Of a stretch of DNA of 64,000 bases, positions 39,024-49,742 are shown piece after piece. This DNA comes from Tetradesmus obliquus (Eukaryota; Chlorophyta; Chlorophyceae; Sphaeropleales; Scenedesmaceae): positions 6,067,501 through 6,131,500 of the forward strand of contig CP126194.1 in assembly GCA_030272155.1 (NCBI GenBank), written 5' to 3'. Positions within the stretch are counted from its first letter, which is position 1; every line of letters starts with the position of its first letter. Below the pieces are notes generated by a model. It did not search any database. It saw only the letters and a program-made list of their open reading frames with translations, and was not told the origin of the DNA. The position numbers were made by a program, and so were the translations under genes.

Positions 39024-41350
39024 TCAAGGTGACTCCACTTTGAGCACAACAGCCTCGCCCACCTTGCTGCCCTGCCGCACCCTACCCCCTGCGCCCACCA
39101 TGCCCTCACACCGCCAATCCACCCCATAGTCATCCAGCACATACACACCAGGCTTGAACACAGCCACCTGCAGCACTACATCCACACTACCGCCAGGCTC
39201 CAGGTGCCTCACCGGCACACACGTGGCACCACACCACACATGCTCTGCGCTAGGCGGCAGCCCTGCCTGCACTGCTGCTGCCATCGGCTCTGCTGCTGCT
39301 GCTGCTGCTGATTGCGGCCCTGCCTGCTGCTGCTGGAACAAGCTGCTCGCAGCATCGCCGCCGCCAGCGCCACGCAGCGGCGACGCGCCCCTGACCCCTA
39401 AACCGCTAAACACTGCACCCAGGCCCTCACCAGCAGCACCAACCAGCCCACCACTCACCCCTGCTGCTGCTGCTGCTGCTGTAGCAGACTGTGGGGTCCT
39501 GGGCCTAGGGGGTAGGCCTGGCGACCCATAGCCACCACCAGGGCCAGCAGCAAACCCAGCTGCACCTGCTGCTAACGGCCCCAGCTGCTGCTGAGGCAGA
39601 GCCTGCATCCCTGCTGCTGCCGCTGGCGAGCGCGGTGACACAGACCCTACGCCACCGCTGCTGACGCCTGCAGCTGCCGCACTGCTGCCTAGCAGCCCGC
39701 TGTGCTTGCTGCCTGGAGGGGGAGGCGTCGCCCACCAGGCATGGTCAGCAGCCAGCCCCTCCCAGGCACCTGCAGCCCGCACAGTCAGCGACACGGCAGC
39801 AGTGCCGCAGTTGCGCAGCTTGAGCGTCAGCGGCACAATGCACAGCAGCGCAGCGCGGAAGTCGTGCTTGTGTGGGGCCTGCAGGCCTGGCCCTTCCAGC
39901 GTCATGCGCACCGGGTTGAGCTGCTGCGCTGCACACAGGTCATAGAACGACATCAGGCCGGCACGCGGCCGCTGCTGCTGCTGCTGTATTGCTGCTAATC
40001 CGCTAGGGTTCATGCCAGGGCTTTGAGGTTCTAGCTGCCACATCAGCAGCAGATCTACTGGCGGCTCTGATACCAGCGGCCGCAGGTGCTGCTGCAGGCC
40101 TTCACCCGGTAGCAGCGGCAGCGGCTGCTGCAGCACTGCTGCTGCCACAGCAGCAGCTGCACTACTGCCGCCGCCACTGCCTGCTGGCCCAAACATGCCT
40201 GCTGCTGATCCCTGCTTGTGGAAGTAGTGCAGTGGCCCCTGCAGCACCGGCAGCAGCCCCTGGCTGCTGCTGCTTCTGCTGCTGTCAGCTGCTGACACGG
40301 CTGCAGGAGACATGAGCTGCACGTAGTGCGAGACACCTTCCCCAGCTCCCAACCGCAGCCCTGATGACAATGATTGCTGCAGGACTGCTGCTGCTGCTGC
40401 TGTGGTGTAGCCCGGCTGGCTGAGGCCACTGCTGTCGCTGAAGCTGCGTAATCTCCAGCCTGCATCTGCCCCTGATGACAAGCAGCTGATCTGGCGCAGC
40501 AGCACTGCGCCAGGAGCCTCCTGCACGAGGCAGCGCGCGGAAGCACAGCAAAGTTTTGGAGTCGGCCGCACACACATGACGGATTGACCATGGTTGGATG
40601 TTACAATGTTCTGGAGAAACGCGTACATCAGCAGCTGCAAGGCATAAGGCACCAGTGCAGCCAACGTGCACCCGTTGAACATGTGAGTGTTACCTACAGC
40701 CCAGCCAAATCACCGGCCTGTCACATACCTTGCTGGCTGTAGCCTGCAGGCGCAGGTTGTAGCAGTGCAGGTCCTGGACGCAGGGGGACACTGAGGGCGC
40801 AGCAACCTCCAGCAGTGGCGCTACAGCCAGGCTGTGGTGACTCAGCAGCACGCGGTGGCGCATGGAGGCACACACAGGCTCCTGCAAGCAGTCAGAGCAT
40901 GCAGCCAGCCATAAGCATGTCAGCAGGAGGCGGCGAGCCACAGCAACAGCTATGGCACAGCGTGGCACATGACGACAGCAGCAACCAACATGTTGCTGTG
41001 TTGGTTGATTGCATGCACTTTGCTTAACAGTGGCCCCCCTCTTCGTACTGCGTTTGCAGGCAACAACATCTGTTGCTGCCGTCCACTGCACCAACTGCTG
41101 CAGCCGTCACGGTCCGTCCCCATTTACAACTACCGCACTGCTACAGGCGTCAATGCCAGCACACCCGACCCACCTGTGGCTCACAGAACCATGCGCACTG
41201 GAACACAAAGCGGCCTGGCTGCTGCTGTACATGCGCCCACATGGGCACAGTCAGGCTCTGGCCAGGCTCCAACACATAGCCAGCACCGCCTATCTGAAAC
41301 ACTGTAGCTGCTGTTGCTCCCTCTGCATGGCTACCGGAAATGCCACTGCC

Positions 41351-41384
<34 letters not shown>

Positions 41385-44300
41385 GCACCTTCGTGCACAA
41401 GTGGCATGCTGTGTATGTGCGGCATGTGCTGCTGCTGCTCGCCAGCGGAGGCTGCAGCGCTGCTGCCATCTGATGTTGCTGGCCGCTTGCTGCTGCTGCT
41501 GCCGGCTGCTGCTGCAGCCCGTGCCGTTAATGCAGCTCCGCTGGATTGGTGGCGACGGTGCATCGCAGCCTTGCTGCGTGCTGGGGTGATGACATCATGC
41601 CCGCCTACAGCTCAGCAGTGAATGGTGCAGCAGGCGATAAACACGTCGTCATGATGTGTGTGCACACTAGTTTCCCTGCTGGAGTCATCAGGTTGACACC
41701 ATTCGCGCAAGATTAGCGCATGAGGCGCCCACCAGGTGTACTGGAGCACATACAGCACACAGGTCCAACACAGCTCTTAGGGCATCCCAGCTGGAATCAA
41801 AGCAATGTATGCAACGTTGCCGCCTTACCTGAGAGCTCTGACCACACATCTGTGCTGCCAGCCGTTGCTGTTGCTGCTGCTGCTGCTGCTGCTGCTATTG
41901 CCACTCCAGGGCTGCTGACTGCCACCTTCAGGTTGTCAGCAGGCAGCAGCCCAACGTTGCGCAGCTGCACCTGCACACCGTGAACACAACCTTAGCACCA
42001 TAATCATCGTCAGCAGCAGCATCACAGCAACACAGCCCACTGCGCTGCTGACAAGGCAGTTGACAGCTGCAATCTTGACACACCAGACATTCCGCACAGT
42101 GAACACCTCAGCTACAATACATGGCTGCCATTGTCCCATGCAATTGCCTTGCAAGCCGCTGCCCCACCCAGCCCCTGCAATTGATCATCATCACAATTTC
42201 AACCAAAGCATAGCAATAACAACATCGGCCCGCGCCCCAGGGGCAAAAACAGGGAGCCGCCGCACCTGCAGCCTCAGCAGCTCCCCCGCTGCTGCCTCTG
42301 CCGGCAGCCCATCCAGGCTCAGCGCCAGCCGCGGCATGCCCCGCAGCACATGGAACACCAGCCGCTTGCTTGGCGGGTAGTGCTTGCGCTGGCTGGGCCT
42401 GCAGGCAATGCAATTGCAGCAGCGACTTGTGAGCAGCTCAGACAGCAAGTAGGCAAGATGCGCAACCCTGATGCATGCATTGGGCATGGTGCTGTGCAGT
42501 TAGTTGCAGCAAACCAGAGTGTGTGCAACGACAGGCTTATATCAACAGCAACAGGTCAACCACACAGAGGCGCCCACCTGTCTCCCTTAGGCTTCTTGCG
42601 CCTGCGCCCTTTGACATCAAACTCAGCAAAGCCTGCTGCCACGCCACCCAGCAGCCATGCCACGCCAGTCACGCGCAGCCAACCAGCAGCCAGCGGGCGC
42701 AGCAGCAGCGACTCTGTGAGCTGCTCGCCTGCATGCACATGCAGGCAGAGGTAGCACGGATGGCAGCAGTTGAGAACTTGTCAGCAAACCAGCTGCAGGT
42801 AGCAGTGTTGCAAACAAACAGCAACAGCAGGGCCCTATATCCAAGCTCAACAAGCAATGCCGCGCTCATGGCAGATGCAGCATGTTGCAAACATTGGATC
42901 GCTTTTTTCACTGATATGCTGTCTTGCTGCGCCAGCATTATAATGGCGGGTGAATGGACGCACAATCAGCGAAACAGACCAGAAAGTAGTCACCAACGTC
43001 TTGGATCTCGCAGCTGCTTGGCACCAACTGTGCTTAGTCGACCCCGGCAGCAGAAACTCCAAGCCAACAATTATGCAGCTGCCACCAACCTGGGTGCAAG
43101 CTGAACTGAGACTCCACCACAGTCACTTCCTCGGCCTTGGGTGCTGCAGCTGCAGCAGCAGGGCCATCGGCAGCTGCAGCAGCAGCGCCAGCACCAGTGC
43201 TGCCAGCACCTGCTGGCGTGAACTGCACCTGCAGCCTGACATGTGACAGGCTGAGCTTTATGGCCAGCGGGTTCTTGAATGTGACCTGCACTGCAATCTC
43301 CTCGCCAGCTGCCACTGTGTTGAACTCCTCGCCATCATGCACCTGAGTTGTATGTGGTTGAGTTGCAAGAAGCGGCCAGCAGGGACAAGAACATGAGCAG
43401 GCATCGATACAGCTTTTGACCACCACAATATGCAGCATCAGTCGGTGCCTACATCTGTAAGACAGTATTCACGCAACCGCCTGCAAGTAGCCTGCAGGTG
43501 ACGGCTGCCAAGCTGCTTGAAGCACATTCTCACAACAACTTGTGCGCCACTAGCCATATGCGTTGCATTTCATTACACGCCATTGCAACATATTAAAGCT
43601 TAAGTACGATAATTTGTAGATCCCACTGCAGCCGCACCTGTTTTGCGCCATCCAGCCAGTTTGTGGAAGGAGCCTCCCCTCCCGCCAGAGAGAGCTCCAG
43701 CTGGCCCCACACAGCAGCAGCAGACTCAGCCAGAGACGCCTCCCCGTCGCCTGCTGCTGCAATGCTGCTGTTGCTGTTGTTGCTGCTGAGGCCCGGCAGC
43801 AGGCTGACTGGTGTATTGGCTAGGTAGCACCGCTGGTCAGCGTACCGTACCAGCACGTCATCAGTGACCACCTGCGGCAGGTTCAGGCCCTGCACTGGCT
43901 GCAAGGGCGATTGCACAACAGAGCAACAGAAAGTGATAAAGCTGAGTAATACTGCGCTAGGCTAGCACTCAATTCTAAAGCAATCCTCAAGCCCATATAC
44001 AAGCAGTCGGCGCTGCAGGAGCAGCGTGCTAGTCCAGACAACTTCACAGATCGCAGCAGAGCCCAACAAGGCGATTTAATCAATTCAGTCAAGTAGCAAG
44101 CAATCAAGCTGCCGAGCAATCAATCAAGCAATAAAGCACCCAGCAATAAAGCAAGTAAGCAGGCAACCAAGCAAGCAGACAAGCAAGCTCAAGCATGCGC
44201 ACGCACACCGCAGGCGACTCACCCCAACCACGCCAGCCGCCTGCACAGCCTCAAGGAAGCGAGCCACAACAAGCATTACCCATATGCACAAATGCTTGGA

Positions 44301-47300
44301 GTTATATTACACACGCACACCACAGGACACAATCACGCACCCCAACCACGCCAGCCGCCTGCACAGCCTCCAGGAAGCGTGCCAGGTAGTGCGCCTGAGC
44401 AGCCGCCTGCCTATGCCCGCAGTCCAGCAGCGCTGCGCTGTGCTGCAGGCAGCCGGGCGTGTCCCCCAGCTCTGCGCACTGCTTGCCCAGGATGTCGTGC
44501 AGGTGCTCGTTGATGTGGCGCCACGCGCTGGCGGAGTAGATGCCGGTGACCTTGCAGGATGAGGGAAACAGACAGCAACAGGGACACACAACGTTAGCTA
44601 GGGTTACAGGTGCTCGTTGATGTGGCGCCACGCGCTGGCCGAGCAGATGCCGGTGACCTTGCAGGATGAGGTGAACAGACAGCAACAGGGACACACAACG
44701 TTAGCTAGGGTTGCAGGTGCTCGTTGATGTGGCGCCACGCGCTGGCCGAGCAGATGCCGGTGATCTTTTCAGGTGGGGTAAGAAAGACAATACATGGATA
44801 GGACACGTTAGCTACGCCTGCAGATATTGGCCTAAAAATGCGCTGTGTTGTCGCAGCAGATGCAGGCGCAACAGCTTCAATCCATGATCTGTCACTGTCT
44901 TGCAAACCAGCGGCACCACATATTGGTTTTTATCGCATTGCTTGCGCCCAGGAGCTCCATATGCATGCCATGATCTGCTGAAAACGCACTGTGACACCGT
45001 TTATGGTTGGTCAAACCTGCTTGTAGCAGTGGATGGACAGCCGCTTCTGCTTTGCCGAGTGGTAGCGCAGCCCAGCCAGCACTAGGTGGAACGCCGCCTT
45101 GCGCACAGACGCGGGCCTGCACCGCAGCAGGCAGTACGCTGCAGCCTCCAGCAGCAATGCAGCCCGCGCAGCCTCCTCATCGAAATGGGCCCGCATGAGG
45201 GACATGCTGGCGGCATGGTGCCTGCACAGAGGCCCAGGCATAACAGGGAAATGCATTTTCAACCAACAGCAAGCAGCAGCAGCACGCAAGGGCGTAATAA
45301 AAGTGGGCCCGCATGAGGGACATGCTGGCGGCATGGTGCCTGCAAAGAACAGCAGGAGCTGTTGGAACACAGGCTGCGCCGGCGCATTGTGCGGCACAAT
45401 GCTGCGCACATGCGTACTGCACTTGGTTCCAAGGGCTAGGAATGAAACCTCCAAGCAGAGCAGCAGCACACTGCCCTCAGCAGGATTGTGCCATCCTCAC
45501 CTGCCTGTCGCTGCCTGGTACGCCGCAGCATACAGCATGGCGCGTGTTGCGAGCATGCGGCCCTGGCGGCCCCGCACTTTGCTGTAGTGCTCGTATGCGC
45601 GGTTGAAGTACTTGAGCGGGTCTGCTGAGGGGTCTGATGTCAGGATGGAGCACAGCCCAATCATTTCCTGCAAGCAGCACATGGCAAGCACATGGCAGAG
45701 ATGAGCAACTGCAGCCAGAGCAGTGCGTTTGCAGGATCCATGATCTGATCTGATCCCAGCGTTGAGCGCAGCCCATTCATCTCCTGCAAGCAGCCCGCAA
45801 GTACGTAGGCTGAGCATGCTGGAGTTGAGAAGCACACACATGCGTGGCCACAAACTAAAAGCGTCTCAGCAGGACTTACATTTGTCTGGAGAAACGAGGA
45901 AATGCAGTGCACAGTACATCATATTTTGTTGAACAACATGCATGCACGACACAAGAACATATGCGCAGAAACGGATCGTAGATACACATGCCCAGTTCTG
46001 AACTGTCATAAGCAGATCTCACCTCTGCGCCCGCATACCACTTGCTGTTGGGTGCTGACAGGTAGTCCTGTGCTGCCAGGCGGTATGACTGTACCGCAAA
46101 CTCGTACTGCCCCAGCAGGTATGCCAAGTCAGCCAGAGCACGCATCTGGCCCTCAATGCTGTGGTAGGTGTAGGACGTCTCCTGCAGTACAACAGCAAAT
46201 TCATTGTTGAGGCGGGGGTGCCGTGGCAGCACATCACATCACATTTTCGGCACGCATGCAGCATGCCTCAACCTTGCAATATTTGTGCATGCATTCATGA
46301 TACTGGTTATTGCCAAAGATGACACACAAAAGTAACACACGACTCATAACACACACGCAGCTGCACGCACCATGGAGGGCCCAGGCTCCGCTGCTGCTCC
46401 CTTCCACAGCCGCGTCAGGCGGTTCTTCAGGCCCTTGCGCGCAGTGCTGACAGCAAGGTTCAGCCGCGCCATGCGCTCCTCAACACGCGGCAGCAGGCTG
46501 CGCTCCGCAAACTCGCGCAGCAGTGCGCCTGCTGCTGCCATGTCGTCGGGGTGCAGGCCCTGCCCGAGGCCGCCTGGGGGCTCCTGCGGCCGCTGCTCGG
46601 GCTCGCCTAGACAGGGTTTTTGGTTCATGGTCAGTTGTGTAAATTCAGCAGCGCAAATGTACAGGATATGGTACATTTGCGCCATCTTGCCAGACACAGC
46701 TGCAGCTCAGGTGCACAGGGATTGTCTGCACGACCCATGTCACACAAACATCATGCAGCATGCACAAAGTGCTACACAGAGGGAGCCGCCGCAGCAGCCG
46801 CTTCCATCAAAATCGACACACAAAATCAACCATTCAAGGCCTGTAAGCCTGCAAATCAACAACAGCAGCTGCGCTGTGCTCACCTGCTCCTCCTCCAGGC
46901 AGTGTGGCTTGCCTGCAGGACTCGAACACTGCAGCAGGGACCGCGCCGGCAGGGCCAGCAGCCGCGCTGTTGCTGCTGCTGCCGTGCAGGCGCAGGATGG
47001 AGCAGTTTGCTGCGCCGTAGGTGTTGCTGAGTGTGGCGAGGTTGTTCAGCGCCCTGCAGGTGACAATGAGGGAACAAACAGAGGTGCGCGCAACATGCGT
47101 AATCAGGCACTGCGACTGCTGGCAATAGCCAGAGAATGCAGCTTGTAACACAGCATGCAAGCCAACACATAGCTGCTAAGAGGCGTGTGCCTTGTGAGCG
47201 ATTGTCCGCACACGACTTCATCAAAACATTATCAGCTGCTGACCTGGCATCGTCCATGTCAGGTGCTCCCACATCTTGCAGCAGAACCCAGTGCTTGGCA

Positions 47301-49236
47301 AACAGCGGGTCGGAGGGAGCAAGCGCAGCCCCGCTGGTGTGCAGCGGCAGTGGCGCCTCGCTGAGCAGCTTCTCCGCAACTGCCAGTGGCTGCGTGGTGC
47401 CGGCAGGCATGAAGAACAGGCCTGAGGGTGCGGGAGAAAAGAACAATATCAGGACAAACAAGCTTATGGCAGGCCAGGCACGAGAGGATGCAGCGCTGAT
47501 TGTGCGCTGCATGCATGGCCTTGCAGGCAGCAGGTGTAAAGTGATGTGGGCTAGCCTGCTGGTGCGTGGCGGCAGCTGCAAAGCGCACGCAGCAGCATGT
47601 GCAGCTGAGTGCATGTGCATGCCTCGTACGCTGCTGCTGCCATGCTTGAGCAGTGCACAAGGCAGAATAACACACACAGCATGCTTCGATTGCTTTTGCT
47701 TTGGGCCAAGCAGCAGTGCTGCGCACCTCCTGCTGGGTGGTCCAGGGTTTCGTGCTCAGTGAAGCGCACCAGGCGCAGGAACTCGCCCTGGTAGCTGGCA
47801 AACCACGGGTTGATGGACTCGGGGGGTTCTGCGCGCGGAAACATGAAGTTGTGTACATTTGATAGTAGCGCAATTTCACAATACAGCAAAGCTGCCAAGC
47901 ATCCAAGCGCAAGGCACGATTGTGAGTACCTGCCACTTCACTTTAAGCATAGGCTGGCCGGTGGCTGACGCTGGCGGCAGCTGACATGCCCTATAACATG
48001 CACAGCAGAGCATAAAGTATTGAAATGTGATGTAGGAAAGAAGACAGGACGACATCATCTGCAATCAGGTCACTGACAGCAACAGAAGGATACCTCAGCC
48101 TCAGCCAGCACCACCTCGTTGCGTGCACATTGCTGAAGCATGCCTCCCGCAGCTGTACAGCCGCAATACACTGTCAGCACCTCTAATGGCAGCACTGGTG
48201 CTGGCATAGTGTGTGTCTGTTGCAGCCCACCTGACTGCACGTGCTGTATAAGGTTGGGCATTGCCTGCAGTGTGGCGTGCCGCTGCGCCTGCACAGTCAG
48301 CAGCTGCCGTAGCGCGTCGTCAATGACCTGCCAGCAGCAGAGCATGCAGTGCACTTCACAATACATGATTAATCTACACCACCTGCATTTACGCTGTAGA
48401 AGGAAGGCGGTAATGTGGCTGTTGCTGTTGGTGAGATGCCTGCAATCATGTGGACACCAGGGTGTTGCATATGTAGGAGCTGGTCATGGCAAGTGCCCTT
48501 GCAGTTCCTGCTGCTGCTGTTGTCAGGCACAGAGACTTGGCGAAGTTTGAGGCACACACTGCAAACCTTGACAGCACACTAGTGGTGTGTGCAGCAACTG
48601 CAACCAGCATGCAGTGGCGGTAACCAAGTGCATTGCTTGCCAACAGATGCCAATGCATTGACACTGCAGTTACTTGCTGATTCAGTAGCTGCAACCCTAA
48701 TAAGCAACAAAGAAGCAGCTACACACCTCCGGCTTGGGCTGGTACATGCTGTTTCCTGCAATCAAGCTCAGCTTGACCTCCTGCACGCGCATTGAGAACT
48801 CCCCTACACGCATGGGCACTGCAACAGACAGCAACACAGAGCAGTGGCAGCGGCAGCGACAGCAGAGTTTAAGAGCAGCACGGCACATGTACATGAGGTG
48901 GCTGTCCAGTGCACCGCTGCTCAGTGGCTCGCCAAACTCACAGTTCTCCTGCAACATGTGGTTATGTCCCCACCCCCTGTCCTGCAAACAGTGCGGCTGC
49001 AAAGAGCAAGCGCTGCAACCAATCAGAAACACAGTTGCAAGTTCTGCTGTTGCTCCTTGATGTGAACTGCTGCAGTGCTGCCGCGCACCGTTCAGCTGGT
49101 TCACAAGCGACAGAGGCCGCAGGAAGTCCACAATGCTCAGCCCATGGCGCGCCAGGATTGCATCTGCAGCGCCTGTAGAGTAGACCGCCACTGCCAGCTG
49201 GTGCCGCTGCTTCAGCCATGACTTTAGCTGCTCCAT
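39024..49236 (-). CDS. TRAPPC8: TRAPP complex subunit 8 (TRAPPC8/Trs85 homologue)
   Basis: Subunit specific to TRAPPIII, the Rab1/Ypt1 exchange factor of ER-Golgi traffic and autophagy. The start is the ATG at 49236: MEQLKSWLKQRHQLAVAVYS, then LSIVDFLRPLSLVNQLN, matching the family N-terminus. Recognisable blocks follow in order: PLFAKHWVLLQDVGAPDMDDA and INPWFASYQGEFLRLVRFTE (47.3-47.8 kb); LLPRVEERMARLNLAVST (46.4-46.5 kb); ALADLAYLLGQYEFAVQSYR (46.1 kb); YFNRAYEHYSKVRG (45.6 kb); ALLLEAAAYCLLRCRPASVR and FHLVLAGLRYHSAKQK (45.0-45.2 kb); and SASAWRHINEHLHDILGKQC (44.5 kb). These are the helical repeats that precede the beta-rich C-terminal part. The last exon (40520-39024) is about 1.5 kb, heavily Ala/Gly/Ser/Gln-rich, and ends YVLDDYGVDWRCEGM ... 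VVLKVESP. Roughly twenty introns are present; several contain duplicated exon edges. Individual middle exons were not all resolved. Confidence 0.93.
44100..44190. repeat. CAAG-rich low-complexity tract in a TRAPPC8 intron
   Basis: About 90 bp of degenerate CAAG/CAAT/CAAA tetramers. It lies next to the duplicated exon edge at 44223 and may have been produced by slippage. Confidence 0.8.
44221..44385. repeat. Echo of a TRAPPC8 exon end and donor (118-bp offset)
   Basis: The end of the exon coding RFLEAVQAAGVVG (exon boundary at 44341, donor GTGCGT) is repeated with few changes at 44223-44262, where a GTGAGT donor follows. The copy lies inside the downstream intron and would be a stronger donor than the genuine one. 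Confidence 0.9.
44500..44815. repeat. Three 107-bp tandem copies of a TRAPPC8 acceptor plus exon start
   Basis: Units begin at 44500, 44607 and 44714. Each contains intron, acceptor (exon boundary at 44550, 44657 and 44764) and codons for the exon start (TGI(Y/C)SASAWRHINEHL). Only the first, which continues into DILGKQCAELGD, belongs to the full exon; the other two lie upstream in the intron (minus-strand sense). The copies are nearly identical, so the duplication is recent. Confidence 0.95.
45181..45341. repeat. Echo of a TRAPPC8 acceptor and exon start (118-bp offset)
   Basis: The exon start coding HHAASMSLMRAHF (boundary 45221) recurs almost perfectly at 45302-45339 with its own CAG acceptor. 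The copy is intronic and diverges after the codons for RAHF. Confidence 0.95.
45612..45790. repeat. Echo of a TRAPPC8 acceptor and exon start (116-bp offset)
   Basis: The exon start EMIGLCSILTSDPSADP (boundary 45667) is preceded by a diverged intronic copy with boundary 45783 that would read EMNGLRSTLGSDQ. Both copies have the same TGC(A/T)TGCAG-type acceptor context. Confidence 0.9.
46651..46682. repeat. 12-bp perfect inverted repeat in a TRAPPC8 intron
   Basis: GCGCAAATGTAC (46651-46662) pairs with GTACATTTGCGC (46671-46682) across an 8-nt loop. It lies in an intron and has no associated coding. Confidence 0.85.
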
Positions 49237-49742
49237 ACTGCTGCTGCCGCTGATGCTGCTTCCCTCAAGCAGGTGAGCAGCGTGGTGTGTTCAGGCAAGC
49301 AACACAGTGCAGCAGCAGTACGTGCACCACCCTGGTGGTGCCCCACTAGGGTTAGCGCTGGGCTGCAAGTGATCTAGTCAATACCAAAGGCTTCATGGTA
49401 CCGCTGTAGTTCTGCTTGTTGTGATGGTAGAGCCTGATCAGAGCAGATCCAAAGGCTTTCTCAACTGTAGTGCAGTGAACACAGACTTGCACTACTGCTT
49501 GTGTGTAACGCAGGCTTGGTGAAGTAAGCATACAAGTCTGGGCTGGAAGCTTTTACATACGTGTTGCATCATTCAGACATTCAGCTCAGCCTCATTGTGA
49601 AAACCCTGCACAACACCTGAGCTGACACACATGTTGGGTTGGGGGACACACGTCCAGTGACAAGGCGCCCGGCTTGCATCGCCTTGTTGTAAGCAGCAAA
49701 AAGAGCCGTTTTTTGTGGGCTCTGCTGCAGCCAAGGTGCACA
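49237..49742. promoter_or_regulatory. Divergent promoter region, TRAPPC8 / TM9SF
   Basis: 506 bp separate the two start codons. No gene, clear TATA box or conserved operator is visible. Both products work in the endomembrane system, so shared control is plausible but not shown. Confidence 0.6.
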
